Source of the DNA: Desulfurispirillum indicum S5
GTDB lineage: Bacteria; Chrysiogenota; Chrysiogenetes; Chrysiogenales; Chrysiogenaceae
Direction: 5' to 3'
DNA: 64,000 bases
Assembly: GCF_000177635.2 (NCBI RefSeq)
Contig: NC_014836.1
Location: 1,748,001-1,812,000, forward strand
The notes under the pieces were generated by a model that was given only the letters and a program-made list of their open reading frames with translations, did no database searches and was not told the DNA's origin. Of this stretch, positions 42,786 through 51,611 are shown piece after piece. A program made the position numbers and the translations under genes. How positions within the stretch are numbered: position 1 is the stretch's first letter; each line of letters begins with the position of its first letter.

Positions 42786-43709
42786 ATGGAGTTCAAACAG
42801 AATCATATCCTGGGCCTCTACCATCTCAGCGCTGAAGAAATTACCCTCCTGCTGGATACGGCCAGGGAGTTCAAGGGGATCAATACCAGAGCCGTGAAGA
42901 AGGTCCCCCCTCTCAAGGGCAAAACACAGATCAACATGTTCTTTGAAAACTCCACCCGTACCCGCACGTCCTTTGAAATCGCCGGAAAGCGGCTGAGTGC
43001 GGATACCATCAACTTTTCTTCTTCCACATCATCCACCACCAAAGGGGAAACTCTCCTGGATACGGCCAGGAATATCATGGCCATGCATCCTGACGTCATC
43101 GTCATTCGCCACAGCGTCTCCGGCTCTCCCAAGCTGCTGGCGGATAACATCGAAGCCAGCGTCATCAATGCCGGTGATGGCGCCCATGAACACCCATCTC
43201 AGGCTCTTTTGGACATATTCACCATTCAGGAACATATCGGAAAGCTGGCAGGCGTGAACGTCCTGATCGTGGGCGACGTGGCCCACAGCCGCGTGGTGCG
43301 GTCCAATATCATCGGCTTGCATAAACTGGGAGCCAATGTCCGACTATGCGCCCCCCGAACCATGATGCCGCGCAATTTTCACATCGACAATGTTCCCATC
43401 ACCTCCAACTTTGAAGAAGTGCTCCCCTGGGCAGATGTGGTTATTATGCTGCGCATCCAGATGGAACGTCAGCACGGCCCCGCCCTCTTTCCCAATACCG
43501 CAGAGTACTCCCGCATCTGGGGGCTGAATAAGCGACGTCAGCAGATGATGCGCAAAGATGCCGTTATCCTTCACCCTGGACCGGTCAACCGTGGTCTGGA
43601 ACTTTCGCCGGAAGTGGCCGACGGAGAGCGCAGCCTGATCCTGCAACAGGTGGAAAACGGCGTGGCCGTACGCATGAGCATGCTCTTCCACGTTCTGCAC
43701 GTAGGCTGA
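42786..43709 (+). CDS. pyrB: Aspartate carbamoyltransferase catalytic subunit
   Basis: Second step of pyrimidine synthesis. 307 residues. Carbamoyl phosphate site FENSTRTRTSFE, the 80s-loop region FSSSTSSTTKGETL, and HPSQALLDIFTI are seen, as are aspartate-site residues in MLRIQMERQ and HPGPVNRGLELS. No pyrI or pyrC follows. It pairs with pyrK at 31 kb as the only pyrimidine-path genes in the window. Confidence 0.96.
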   Translation: MEFKQNHILGLYHLSAEEITLLLDTAREFKGINTRAVKKVPPLKGKTQINMFFENSTRTRTSFEIAGKRLSADTINFSSSTSSTTKGETLLDTARNIMAMHPDVIVIRHSVSGSPKLLADNIEASVINAGDGAHEHPSQALLDIFTIQEHIGKLAGVNVLIVGDVAHSRVVRSNIIGLHKLGANVRLCAPRTMMPRNFHIDNVPITSNFEEVLPWADVVIMLRIQMERQHGPALFPNTAEYSRIWGLNKRRQQMMRKDAVILHPGPVNRGLELSPEVADGERSLILQQVENGVAVRMSMLFHVLHVG

Positions 43710-43711
43710 CC

Positions 43712-44362
43712 ATGGCCTGCTCCCTGCGCCCAAAAGACGTCAGAAAGCTGATAGACCTGCTGGAAGAGCAGTACCCCGATGCCGCCCCCGAGCTTGACTT
43801 CGACAACGCCTTCGAGCTGCTGGTGGCGGTCGTGCTTTCAGCACAGTGCACCGATGTCCGGGTCAACCAGGTGACAAAGGTACTCTTTATGCACTACCCG
43901 GACGCCAAAGCACTGGCAGCCGCCAATCAGGCCGAGCTGGAAGGTATCATCAAGTCCTGCGGACTTTTCCGCAGTAAAGCCAGAAACCTGATTGCCGCCG
44001 CAAAAATGCTGGTGGAAACGTTTGGAGGAGAGGTACCGTCAACGCGTCAGGAGCTGATGTCATTGCCCGGCGTGGGCCGCAAGAGTGCCAACGTCATCAC
44101 CAGTTGCGCCATGGGCAGCGACGCCATTGCCGTTGACACCCACGTGTTTCGTGTCAGCCGGCGCATCGGTCTGTCCGACGGAGAAACGGTCCTGGCTGTG
44201 GAGCAGGATCTGATGGCCTATACCCCGCAGCCAAAATGGTCGCAGCTGCACCACCTGCTGATCTTTCACGGCAGGCGCTGCTGCAAAGCAAGAAAGCCAC
44301 AATGCGACGAGTGCACTGTGGCTTCATTCTGTTTGTATGAACGCAAAAAGAAAAAGAACTGA
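43712..44362 (+). CDS. nth: Endonuclease III
   Basis: Glycosylase/AP lyase for oxidised pyrimidines. 216 residues: helix-hairpin-helix LPGVGRKSANVI with the catalytic Lys, catalytic Asp in VDTHVFRVSRRIG, and the four cluster cysteines in CKARKPQCDECTVASFC. The stop lies directly against the rpsT stop on the other strand, with no terminator between. Confidence 0.96.
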   Translation: MACSLRPKDVRKLIDLLEEQYPDAAPELDFDNAFELLVAVVLSAQCTDVRVNQVTKVLFMHYPDAKALAAANQAELEGIIKSCGLFRSKARNLIAAAKMLVETFGGEVPSTRQELMSLPGVGRKSANVITSCAMGSDAIAVDTHVFRVSRRIGLSDGETVLAVEQDLMAYTPQPKWSQLHHLLIFHGRRCCKARKPQCDECTVASFCLYERKKKKN

Positions 44363-44635
44363 TCAGCTCTCTACCAGAACCTTTTTGGCGGCCTGAGCCA
44401 GGCGGGAAACTTTTCTGCTGGCGGTGTTCTTGTGAATCACGCCTTTGGCAGCTGCCTGGGAAAACTTTTTCTGGCACTGACGGAACAGGGTCTGAACCTG
44501 CTCTTTATCGCCAGCTTCAACGGCCTTGTTGAATTTTTTATTGAAAGTTCGCAGCGTGGTCTTCACGTAACTGTTGCGAGCATGCTTCTTTTGTGACTGT
44601 CTGATGCGCTTGCGCGCGGAGCTTGTATGAGCCAA
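44363..44635 (-). CDS. rpsT: 30S ribosomal protein S20
   Basis: 90-residue helical 16S rRNA-binding protein. The start is a TTG at 44635 with AGGAGG five bases upstream, giving MAHTSSARKRIRQSQKK, the usual S20 opening; a longer reading has no support. A weak TTG start is a known feature of rpsT, tied to autoregulation. KGVIHKNTASRKVSRL is the conserved C-terminal stretch. Confidence 0.95.
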   Translation of the reverse strand: MAHTSSARKRIRQSQKKHARNSYVKTTLRTFNKKFNKAVEAGDKEQVQTLFRQCQKKFSQAAAKGVIHKNTASRKVSRLAQAAKKVLVES

Positions 44636-44807
44636 AATAGCCTCCTGTGTGAATTGTACAGCCGGGGAATGTATCACGTCCCAGCTGGCATGGTCAAGCA
44701 CTAAAAGCCCGCAGCATGAACAGCTTGCTGAAACAGCCCGAACCGGCAGGCGCCAAAAACACCAGGATGCAGGCTGTCAACGCGCGGATAAGAATCTCGG
44801 CAGCCCG

Positions 44808-45245
44808 CTAACTCCCGTCAGCGGGGCAGCACTGCTCACAGTAACCGTATATCTCCAGCTTATGCCCGGTAATCTGAAAATTTCCCGGCAGGGCCATCGC
44901 CTTCACCGGACAGTTGCCGGGCAACACCAGGGAACTGCCGCAGCCAAGGCAGATCACGTAGTGCTGATGATCATCGTGAGCCTGCCCGCAGCTTCTGCCG
45001 AGGCGGAAGCGTCGCTCTCCCTCAAGGTTTGTGGTTTCCAGGATGCCTGCTTTCACGAACATCCCCATATTGCGGTAAATGGTATCAAAACTTATGGAAG
45101 GGTACTCAGGCGCCAGGGCCTCGTAAAGCTCCTTGGCAGACAGAAAACGGTAATCGGCACCAAGGACCTCCAGCAAGGCACGCCTTTTCCCTGTGGTTTT
45201 GATGCCCTGCTTGCGCAGCGACTCAAGGGCACGCTCAATCTGCAT
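44808..45245 (-). CDS. zur: Fur-family regulator, probably Zur
   Basis: 145 residues: winged-helix N-terminal domain (GIKTTGKRRALLEVL, SFDTIYRNMGMF) and a metal-binding dimer domain with His-rich AHDDHQHYVICLGCG and YGYCEQCC (two CxxC). Being last in a znuC-znuB-zur transcript, it is most likely the zinc-sensing repressor rather than Fur or PerR. A CCCGCT/AGCGGG hairpin overlaps its stop. The start is two bases after the znuB stop. Confidence 0.85.
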   Translation of the reverse strand: MQIERALESLRKQGIKTTGKRRALLEVLGADYRFLSAKELYEALAPEYPSISFDTIYRNMGMFVKAGILETTNLEGERRFRLGRSCGQAHDDHQHYVICLGCGSSLVLPGNCPVKAMALPGNFQITGHKLEIYGYCEQCCPADGS

Positions 45246-45247
45246 GA

Positions 45248-46081
45248 CTACTCCCTCACCCGGATGCGTTTATATCCCATGCACAGCAGGAGGATGGCCA
45301 CGGCCACCAGCACAATGGTACCCCCCGAAGCCCAGTCCAGGTAGAAGGCCGCGATGAGCCCACTGATTATGGCAAGCTGTGCAAAGAAAACGGCATAGAG
45401 AAACGTCTGAAAAAAACTGCGGGCCACATGCAGACTGGCGGCAACGGGAAGCGTGATCATGGAAGAGATCAGCAGTATCCCCACCACCCGCATGCCAACG
45501 GCAATCACCAGCGCTACCATCAGAATAAAGCAGAAGTTCAGCGCCCGCTGGGGAATACCCGCCACCCGCGCCCCTTCTTCGTCAAAGGAGAGGGCAAACA
45601 TGGGACGATAGGTGAACAGGGTAAAGCCGAAGACCAGACCGGTCGTCATGACGATAAGCCACAGGTCGGTGACTGAAACCGCCACGACACTGCCAAAGAG
45701 GTAGCCGAAAAGCTCAGCGTTAAAGCCATCGGCCATACTGATCAACACCACCCCCAGCCCGACGCCGGCGGCGAGGATAATGGGAATGGACAGCTCCTGA
45801 TAGTGACGATACGCCCTGCGCAACTGTTCAATACAAAGCGCTCCGACTGTGGACGCCCCCATGCCGCTTAGTACAGGATTGACGGGAAAAAACGGAAAGA
45901 GCTTATTCCACAGCATTCCCGCCGCTATGCCTGTCAGAGTCACATGGGAAAGGGCGTCGGCAATCAACGAAAGGCGCCGCATTACCAGATAGACGCCAAT
46001 CAGCGGAGCAATAACGCCAACCAGGAGACCCGCAGCGAAAGCCCGCTGCATAAAACTGTAGTGGATCAGTGCATCAATCAC
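45248..46081 (-). CDS. znuB: Zinc ABC transporter permease ZnuB
   Basis: 277-residue inner-membrane permease of the metal (ABC-3) family with about eight helices. RRLSLIADALSHVTLTGIAAG near the N-terminus and VVGILLISSMITLPVAASLHVA are family phrases. It lies between znuC and zur. Mn or Fe cannot be excluded from the permease alone, but the neighbours suggest zinc. Confidence 0.9.
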   Translation of the reverse strand: MIDALIHYSFMQRAFAAGLLVGVIAPLIGVYLVMRRLSLIADALSHVTLTGIAAGMLWNKLFPFFPVNPVLSGMGASTVGALCIEQLRRAYRHYQELSIPIILAAGVGLGVVLISMADGFNAELFGYLFGSVVAVSVTDLWLIVMTTGLVFGFTLFTYRPMFALSFDEEGARVAGIPQRALNFCFILMVALVIAVGMRVVGILLISSMITLPVAASLHVARSFFQTFLYAVFFAQLAIISGLIAAFYLDWASGGTIVLVAVAILLLCMGYKRIRVRE

Positions 46082-46098
46082 GCCGTTGCCCTCATCGT

Positions 46099-46851
46099 TC
46101 AGTGTCCATGGCTGATCACCTGGACAGAATGACGGTATGCGCGATCCAGAATGCTCTCCTGCTGCGCGATAAAGTCCAGGTTGTCGCCGTGAAAATACAG
46201 CTCCCGGTTCAGGCAGGCCACCTTGTTGACCCGGGTGGTGATGACTCCTATATCATGGCTGACCAGGATCATGGTCTTTCCGTGGTGGCAATGCAGATCC
46301 TCGAGCAGCTGATAAAAACGCTCCATGGATTCGCCGTCCACGCCCGCCGTGGGTTCGTCAAAGATCATCAGTTCGGGCTCACTCACCAGCGCCCGCGCAA
46401 TAAAGACACGCTGCTGCTGACCACCGGAGAGCTTCCCGAGCATCTGGTCGCTGTGGGGAGCAAGCCCGACCATCCTGATGGCAGCCTGGATGCTTTCCTT
46501 ATGAACCGGCTTCAGGCGCCCCAGAAAATGCTGGCGCGAAAGCAGACCTGATGCCACGATCTCGCTGACCGTGGCCGGAAAGCCAAGGTTGACACTGCTG
46601 GCACGCTGGGCGATATAGCCGATGCGGTGACGCTGGGTAAACGAGAGGGAGTCCTCACCAAAAAGGGTGATGGAGCCTTCTCCGGGACGCAGAAGCCCCA
46701 GGATAAGCTTCAGCAGCGTTGACTTTCCCGAACCATTGGGACCAACAATACCCAGAAAGTCGCCCTCGTGTACCTGCAGATTAATGTCGTGGAGAACCTG
46801 GCGCTCTTCATAGGTAAAACTGAGATTGCGTATGTCGATGGCGATGGTCAC
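46099..46851 (-). CDS. znuC: Zinc ABC transporter ATP-binding protein ZnuC
   Basis: 250 residues from a GTG at 46851 (AGGA a few bases upstream). Walker A GPNGSGKST, signature LSGGQQQRV, Walker B LMIFDEPT, and switch His VSHDIG are intact. It opens the minus-strand znuC-znuB-zur set. A solute-binding ZnuA is not in the window. Confidence 0.9.
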   Translation of the reverse strand: MTIAIDIRNLSFTYEERQVLHDINLQVHEGDFLGIVGPNGSGKSTLLKLILGLLRPGEGSITLFGEDSLSFTQRHRIGYIAQRASSVNLGFPATVSEIVASGLLSRQHFLGRLKPVHKESIQAAIRMVGLAPHSDQMLGKLSGGQQQRVFIARALVSEPELMIFDEPTAGVDGESMERFYQLLEDLHCHHGKTMILVSHDIGVITTRVNKVACLNRELYFHGDNLDFIAQQESILDRAYRHSVQVISHGH

Positions 46852-47057
46852 GATCCTGCCTGTCTGAAAATGAATGACGGCATGGTAATCATTTCCGCTG
46901 GATGTGTAAATCGAAATCAGCACGATTCCGAAAAGCCCCCCTTCACGGCCCTGGACACTCGACCCATGTGTCGAATCCAGCAACCGTGGTCGTATGACAG
47001 GCCCGCTCACCCAGGGAACCTTCCCATGGAGAAGGGGGAGAAAAGTTCAGTTTCCTG

Positions 47058-47086
47058 TTGTTCCAGGGGCAGAGGTGTTGTAGATA
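47058..47086 (+). promoter_or_regulatory. Candidate trpE promoter
   Basis: TTGTTC (47058-47063) and TAGATA (47081-47086), 17 bases apart. It is in the 284-base znuC-trpE gap, which also holds a GACAC/GTGTC inverted repeat near 46950-46970. No Trp-rich leader peptide is seen. Confidence 0.4.
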
Positions 47087-47135
47087 TACACTTTTAGTGA
47101 ACCCTATTCAAAGCCATCCACCAGGAGCCCACAGC

Positions 47136-48596
47136 ATGGAAATTACCTCCAAAGAGGCTTTTACACAGTATCACGCCCAGTATGGCCGCTACCTTCTGCG
47201 GTGTGATATTCCCGGCGACTTCTTTACACCCGTTTTCATAGGCCGCGTGCTGAGCGCTCCTTTTATATTTGAGTCAGTGGAAACCCGCGGTAAGTGGAGC
47301 CGCTATACTTTTATCGGCGTGGAGAAAGGGGACGAAATCCTGGTGAACCACCAGGGGCTGTTTGTCAATGGTCAGCCCCTTGACACGGAACCCCTGGAAT
47401 ATCTGGACGGGCTGCTGCGGGATCGGGGCTACCGCAAGGATCCCGCTCTCCCCGACTTCTCCGGAGGCTATGTGGGCCATATCGGATACGATGCCGCGCG
47501 ACTCTTCGAAAAGCTGCCCTCCCATAAGCACGACCGGCTCAACCTCCCCCTCATTCACCTGTATGAGTTTCGCAAGCTGCTGATCATTGACAACTGGAAC
47601 AATACCGTGACCCTGCTCTTTAACCTTGAGCAGGCTGACGACTATGATGAAGGCGTCCGGCAGATGACCGATGTGGTGCGCACGCTGCAGCATGCGGGAA
47701 TCCGCTATGACAGACCGGCAGGCGGATCACTGCAGGTGGAGTACCTCTTTCCCGCCGAAGCGTATATGGAGAGCGTCCGACAGATCAAGGAGGATATTTT
47801 CCAGGGAGAAATCATCCAGGCCGTGCTCAGTCAGCGCATGCAGGTCTGTGCCGAGGTGGCGCCATTTACAGTTTACCGGGCCCTGCGCCGGGTAAACCCC
47901 TCTCCCTACACTTTCTTCCTGGATTTTGGAGACTATCGCCTCATCGGTTCATCACCGGAGATGCACCTGAAGATCAAAGACGACAAGGCGTTCCTGCGCC
48001 CCATCGCCGGAACCCGTCGCATTGCGGCCGACCCCTTGGAGAACCTGCGCCTGGAGCAGGAGCTGAAGGCGGACTCCAAGGAGATTTCCGAACACATAAT
48101 GCTGGTGGATCTGGCACGCAACGATCTGGGACGCTTCTGTAAAACCGGCTCCGTGGAAGTGACCGAGCTGATGGTGGTGGAACACTACTCCCACGTCATG
48201 CATATGGTCTCCAATGTCAGCGGCACCATCGACCCGGCCCACAGCAAAGGGCTGCTCAGCATGCTGGGGGACACCTTTCCCGCCGGTACCGTTTCCGGTG
48301 CGCCCAAAATACGCGCCATGGAGATTATCGCCCAGCACGAGGAGCTGGCACGGGGGATCTACAGCGGTGTTGTAGGCTACTTTGACTACGCCGGCAACAT
48401 GGATACCTGCATCGCCATACGCACCCTTGTCAACAAAGGACAGAACCAGTATTCGGTGCAGGCTGGCGCTGGTATTGTCGCCGAAAGCGATCCCCTGAAG
48501 GAACATGAAGAGTGTCAGAACAAGGCCGCTGCCCTGATGCGCGCCCTGGAAATGGCCCTGCAAATGGAGGAAGCCCATGCTGCTTATGATCGATAA
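47136..48596 (+). CDS. trpE: Anthranilate synthase component I
   Basis: Makes anthranilate from chorismate. 486 residues from the ATG at 47136 (CAGGAG upstream). Active-site PIAGTRRIA has the Ala that sets TrpE apart from PabB. FIFESVETRGKWSRYTFIG carries the Glu-Ser region used in tryptophan feedback inhibition. LPAG-like FPAGTVSGAPKIRAMEI and GIYSGVVGYFDYAG complete the site. trpG overlaps by 20 bases. Confidence 0.96.
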   Translation: MEITSKEAFTQYHAQYGRYLLRCDIPGDFFTPVFIGRVLSAPFIFESVETRGKWSRYTFIGVEKGDEILVNHQGLFVNGQPLDTEPLEYLDGLLRDRGYRKDPALPDFSGGYVGHIGYDAARLFEKLPSHKHDRLNLPLIHLYEFRKLLIIDNWNNTVTLLFNLEQADDYDEGVRQMTDVVRTLQHAGIRYDRPAGGSLQVEYLFPAEAYMESVRQIKEDIFQGEIIQAVLSQRMQVCAEVAPFTVYRALRRVNPSPYTFFLDFGDYRLIGSSPEMHLKIKDDKAFLRPIAGTRRIAADPLENLRLEQELKADSKEISEHIMLVDLARNDLGRFCKTGSVEVTELMVVEHYSHVMHMVSNVSGTIDPAHSKGLLSMLGDTFPAGTVSGAPKIRAMEIIAQHEELARGIYSGVVGYFDYAGNMDTCIAIRTLVNKGQNQYSVQAGAGIVAESDPLKEHEECQNKAAALMRALEMALQMEEAHAAYDR

Positions 48597-49170
48597 TTAC
48601 GACTCCTTCACCTATAACATCGTGCAGATTGTGGACAAATATATACCCACAAAGGTCGTTCGCCCCGACGAAGTGACCCTGGAAGAGGTCATGGCGCTGA
48701 AACCGGCCAGAATCATCCTCTCACCCGGCCCCTCCAGCCCCGACCCCAATGGGCTGTGCGCCCAGCTGGTGCGCCATGCCAGCGTGCCCCTGCTGGGCGT
48801 ATGCCTCGGCCACCAGACCATCATCGCAGCCCTGGGCGGCCAGGTGGTTCCATCGGGCAATGTTTTCCACGGCAAGAGCAGCGTCATTACCCATGACAGC
48901 AGCCACCTGTTTCGCAATATCCCGCAACATATCCGGGTTGCCCGCTACCACTCCCTGATCGGGCTGCGTCCCCTGCCCGCAGAATTGCGCATCACCGCCC
49001 AGACCGAAGATGGCACCATCATGGCCGTGGAACATGTCAGTCGGCCGCTGTATGGCATTCAGTTTCACCCTGAAAGCATTCTCTGTCAGCATGGTGAGGA
49101 CATCCTCTGCAATTTCCTTGAAGTTCCCAGACAACAGGGGCGCGATCACCATATTTCCGTGGCAGTATGA
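48577..49170 (+). CDS. trpG: Anthranilate synthase component II (glutamine amidotransferase)
   Basis: Supplies ammonia to TrpE. 197 residues: MIDNYDSFTYNIVQ, oxyanion region ILSPGPSSP, nucleophile Cys in GVCLGHQTI, and His/Glu in YGIQFHPES. As no other pabA is seen near pabB, it may serve both enzymes. The remaining trp genes are not adjacent; a histidine kinase follows after 21 bases. Confidence 0.94.
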   Translation: MLLMIDNYDSFTYNIVQIVDKYIPTKVVRPDEVTLEEVMALKPARIILSPGPSSPDPNGLCAQLVRHASVPLLGVCLGHQTIIAALGGQVVPSGNVFHGKSSVITHDSSHLFRNIPQHIRVARYHSLIGLRPLPAELRITAQTEDGTIMAVEHVSRPLYGIQFHPESILCQHGEDILCNFLEVPRQQGRDHHISVAV

Positions 49171-49191
49171 CTGGAGGCCAGGGGTTGGTCC

Positions 49192-50358
49192 ATGAATAGC
49201 GATAGAACCTATTTTGCATCACCGGAGCGCTCCTCGCACCAGAATGTACTGGATCAGCAGCAGCTGCTGCTGGACTACCACAGCACGGTGCAGCTGCTTG
49301 ACAGCATTGCGCAGCCTATCATGATTCTCAACGGGAATCGGCAGATTGCCCTGTGCAACCGGGCACTGATGGCAATGCTGCTGGTAAAGAATCGTGACGA
49401 TATACTGGGAAAACGACCAGGCGAAGTAGTGGGGTGCGTCAATGCCTTTCTCGAGGCCGGTGGCTGCGGAACCGCCGAGGCCTGCCGCAACTGCGGAGCG
49501 GTGCTGGCCATTCTCGAATCCCTGCAGGGCGAGGAGTCCTACCGGGAGTGTCTGCTCAATGTGGAGTCCCAGGGGAAGTCCGATTCTCTGGAGCTGGGTA
49601 TTAACGCCACGGCACTGCATGTCCAGAACCAGGTCTTCTCTATCCTGACCATCAGCAATCTCAGCCACGAAAAACGGCGGCAGAACCTGGAACGTATCTT
49701 CTTCCACGATATCATCAACACCGCCGGCAGCCTGCAAAGCTATGTGGAGTTGCTGGTGGATAACCTCCGCGAAAGTAATACGATCTCATCCGGTGGCCCT
49801 TTTTCCACCCGGCAGATGCTCAACTCACTGCAGCAGGCTTCGCGCCAGCTCACCGAAGAGATTCTTGAACAGCGAGATCTGCTTATGGCGGAGACCGACC
49901 AGCTGGAGGTACGCCGTGAGTACTGCGCCTCCCTGGAACTGCTCTCCGGCGTGGTGGGACAGTACCTGGGGAACCGCCTGGCAAAGGATATTGCCATCAA
50001 TATCGACACCAGCTCGGAAAACATCACCTTCAACTCTTCGGGACTGCTGATTCGGCGTGTGCTGGGCAATATGCTGAAAAATGCCCTGGAGGCATCCGCG
50101 CCTGGACAGGTGGTGGATGTGGGTTGCCGTCGCAGCAGCGATGGCACTCAGATTGACTTCTGGGTACGCAACCAGACCGTCATGCCCCGCGACATCCAGC
50201 TCAAACTCTTTCAACGCTCCTTCTCCACCAAAGGGCGCGATCGCGGGCTGGGCACCTACAGCATGAAGCTGCTCACCGAACGCTACCTGGGTGGCACAGT
50301 GCGTTTTGAAGTGTGCCAGCGCGAAGGAACCACCTTTATCGCCAGCTACCCCCTCTGA
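49192..50358 (+). CDS. PAS sensor histidine kinase with Cys-rich motif
   Basis: A soluble 388-residue kinase. PAS domain about 35-160 contains a cysteine cluster GCVNAFLEAGGCGTAEACRNCG (about 83-104, given in part: GCGTAEACRNCGA), which could bind a metal or sense redox. H box FFHDIINTAGS keeps the His. HATPase: N box VLGNMLKNALEA, but the G1 box is VRNQTVMP instead of DxGxG; G2 is intact (STKGRDRGLGTYSMKLL). This subtype is known in delta-like bacteria. It follows trpG closely, so may be cotranscribed. No adjacent response regulator. Confidence 0.85.
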   Translation: MNSDRTYFASPERSSHQNVLDQQQLLLDYHSTVQLLDSIAQPIMILNGNRQIALCNRALMAMLLVKNRDDILGKRPGEVVGCVNAFLEAGGCGTAEACRNCGAVLAILESLQGEESYRECLLNVESQGKSDSLELGINATALHVQNQVFSILTISNLSHEKRRQNLERIFFHDIINTAGSLQSYVELLVDNLRESNTISSGGPFSTRQMLNSLQQASRQLTEEILEQRDLLMAETDQLEVRREYCASLELLSGVVGQYLGNRLAKDIAINIDTSSENITFNSSGLLIRRVLGNMLKNALEASAPGQVVDVGCRRSSDGTQIDFWVRNQTVMPRDIQLKLFQRSFSTKGRDRGLGTYSMKLLTERYLGGTVRFEVCQREGTTFIASYPL

Positions 50359-51302
50359 CGTCTGCGCTGAGCATCCTGCAGGCGCAGCAGCCGGTAGATC
50401 ATCTCAAGTCGCGGCACACTCAGGCCGTGCAGCCGCGCTTTGCGCATTGGATTTCCCGCGATCACCTCCACTTCCATGGGCCGGCGATTCTCATAATCCA
50501 GCAACATGCTGGTTTTATAGGGAGTCATCACCCGCGTGTGCTCAATCTGCTCATCAACAATTGAGGGTACCAGGCGGTGCCCCTCAGCAGCGGCCACCAG
50601 ACATACTTCCTCCATGACCTGGCGTACCAGCTGGCAAGACTCCTCGTCAGCCAGCAACTGAGCGGTATCCACACCTCCACCCAGCACCGACAGGGTGTTA
50701 AAAGAGGCATTCCATACCAGCTTGCGCCAGCGCGCTTCCTGAACCCTGTCGGTAACTTCACAGGTGACACCACCAAGGCGCAGCAACTCCACCAGCGCCT
50801 CAAGGTATGGGGTTTTCCCCTCAGGATAATTCCCCAGTGCCAGCTTGCCATAGTCCTGGTGGAGTATCTTTCCGGGCGAAAGGCGACTGACGCACACAAA
50901 GGCCAGCACACTGATAATCTCGTGTTCAGGATAGGCCTGCCGATAGGGAACTTCAATATCAATACCATTCTGGATGAGTACGATAACCGTCTGTTCCCCC
51001 AGGTAGGGACGGATGATGTCGACGCCGCTGATGCCGGGCAGGACCTTGGTGGTGAGCACAATGTAATCCACGGGTTCCGGGCAGGGTTCACCGGCCATGA
51101 GAACACGCTGGGGATGGAAGTGGAAGCGCTCTTCGTGGAGCGAATCGATGGTGATTCCCGTTTCACGCAGCATATCCCCGCCAGAGCGGCAGAGAAAACT
51201 GACGCGTGCGCCCGCGCGGTGGAGTTTCGATCCATAATAGGAGCCGATGGCCCCTGCTCCGACAATCAGCATATGCGGTACGGCCCTGTGCAAGTCTGTC
51301 AT
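50346..51302 (-). CDS. panE: 2-dehydropantoate 2-reductase
   Basis: NADPH-dependent step to pantoate in CoA synthesis. 318 residues from the ATG at 51302 (AGGAG eight bases upstream). N-terminal HMLIVGAGAIGSYYGSKL is the Rossmann motif; LIQNGIDIE and WRKLVWNASFNTLSVL with the catalytic Lys are the family signatures. The last 13 bases overlap the convergent kinase gene. A longer in-frame reading runs back into a repeat and is not supported. Confidence 0.9.
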   Translation of the reverse strand: MTDLHRAVPHMLIVGAGAIGSYYGSKLHRAGARVSFLCRSGGDMLRETGITIDSLHEERFHFHPQRVLMAGEPCPEPVDYIVLTTKVLPGISGVDIIRPYLGEQTVIVLIQNGIDIEVPYRQAYPEHEIISVLAFVCVSRLSPGKILHQDYGKLALGNYPEGKTPYLEALVELLRLGGVTCEVTDRVQEARWRKLVWNASFNTLSVLGGGVDTAQLLADEESCQLVRQVMEEVCLVAAAEGHRLVPSIVDEQIEHTRVMTPYKTSMLLDYENRRPMEVEVIAGNPMRKARLHGLSVPRLEMIYRLLRLQDAQRRRQRG

Positions 51303-51344
51303 CAGCAATCTCCTGAAAAAATTCGGTTCACGGAAGCCTCGGTG

Positions 51345-51363
51345 CGCCAGGATGTGCCTGGCG
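51345..51363. other. Perfect 7-bp hairpin in the panE-hisC gap
   Basis: CGCCAGG (51345-51351) pairs with CCTGGCG (51357-51363) around ATGTG. A second, weaker GCGTGC/GCACACGC hairpin is near 51387-51406. The 309-base gap (51303-51611) otherwise holds repeat copy 51417-51499 and the hisC leader; no gene seen. Confidence 0.5.
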
Positions 51364-51416
51364 TAGCGAAACCCCTGCAATTTCCTGCGTGCAAAGAAGC
51401 ACACGCGGGAGTGTTC

Positions 51417-51499
51417 CCTCCCTGAGACACTCGCTTTCGTCCATGGCTCGAGTCTCTGCCGCTCACCATCCGGCTCGCTCCTGGAACACTGGCGCTTCT
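51417..51499 (-). repeat. Interspersed repeat family A, copy 2 (inverted)
   Basis: Its reverse complement matches 21053-21138 in blocks AGCGCCAG, GAGCGAGCC, GAGCGGCAGAG, CTCGA, CCATGGA, CGAAAG and GGGAGG; differences are mainly C/T and A/G changes. It stands between divergent panE and hisC. Confidence 0.75.
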
Positions 51500-51611
51500 G
51501 CTGAAAAAGTTAACAGTGCCGCCATGCAGAGTTCCAAAAAATCTACGTGCATAAGAAAGGGGAATTTGCTACACCTTACGGGCATAGAATACCATTTATT
51601 GAGGCCTTTGC

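Noticed and set aside
44649-45344. 231-codon plus-strand frame across zur
   Set aside because: Antisense to a clear Fur-family gene; no motif and no ribosome site.
46866-46895. Possible Zur box before znuC (GAAAATGA ... TCATTTC)
   Set aside because: The arms are unequal and widely spaced, and the site does not resemble the known Zur consensus enough to claim.
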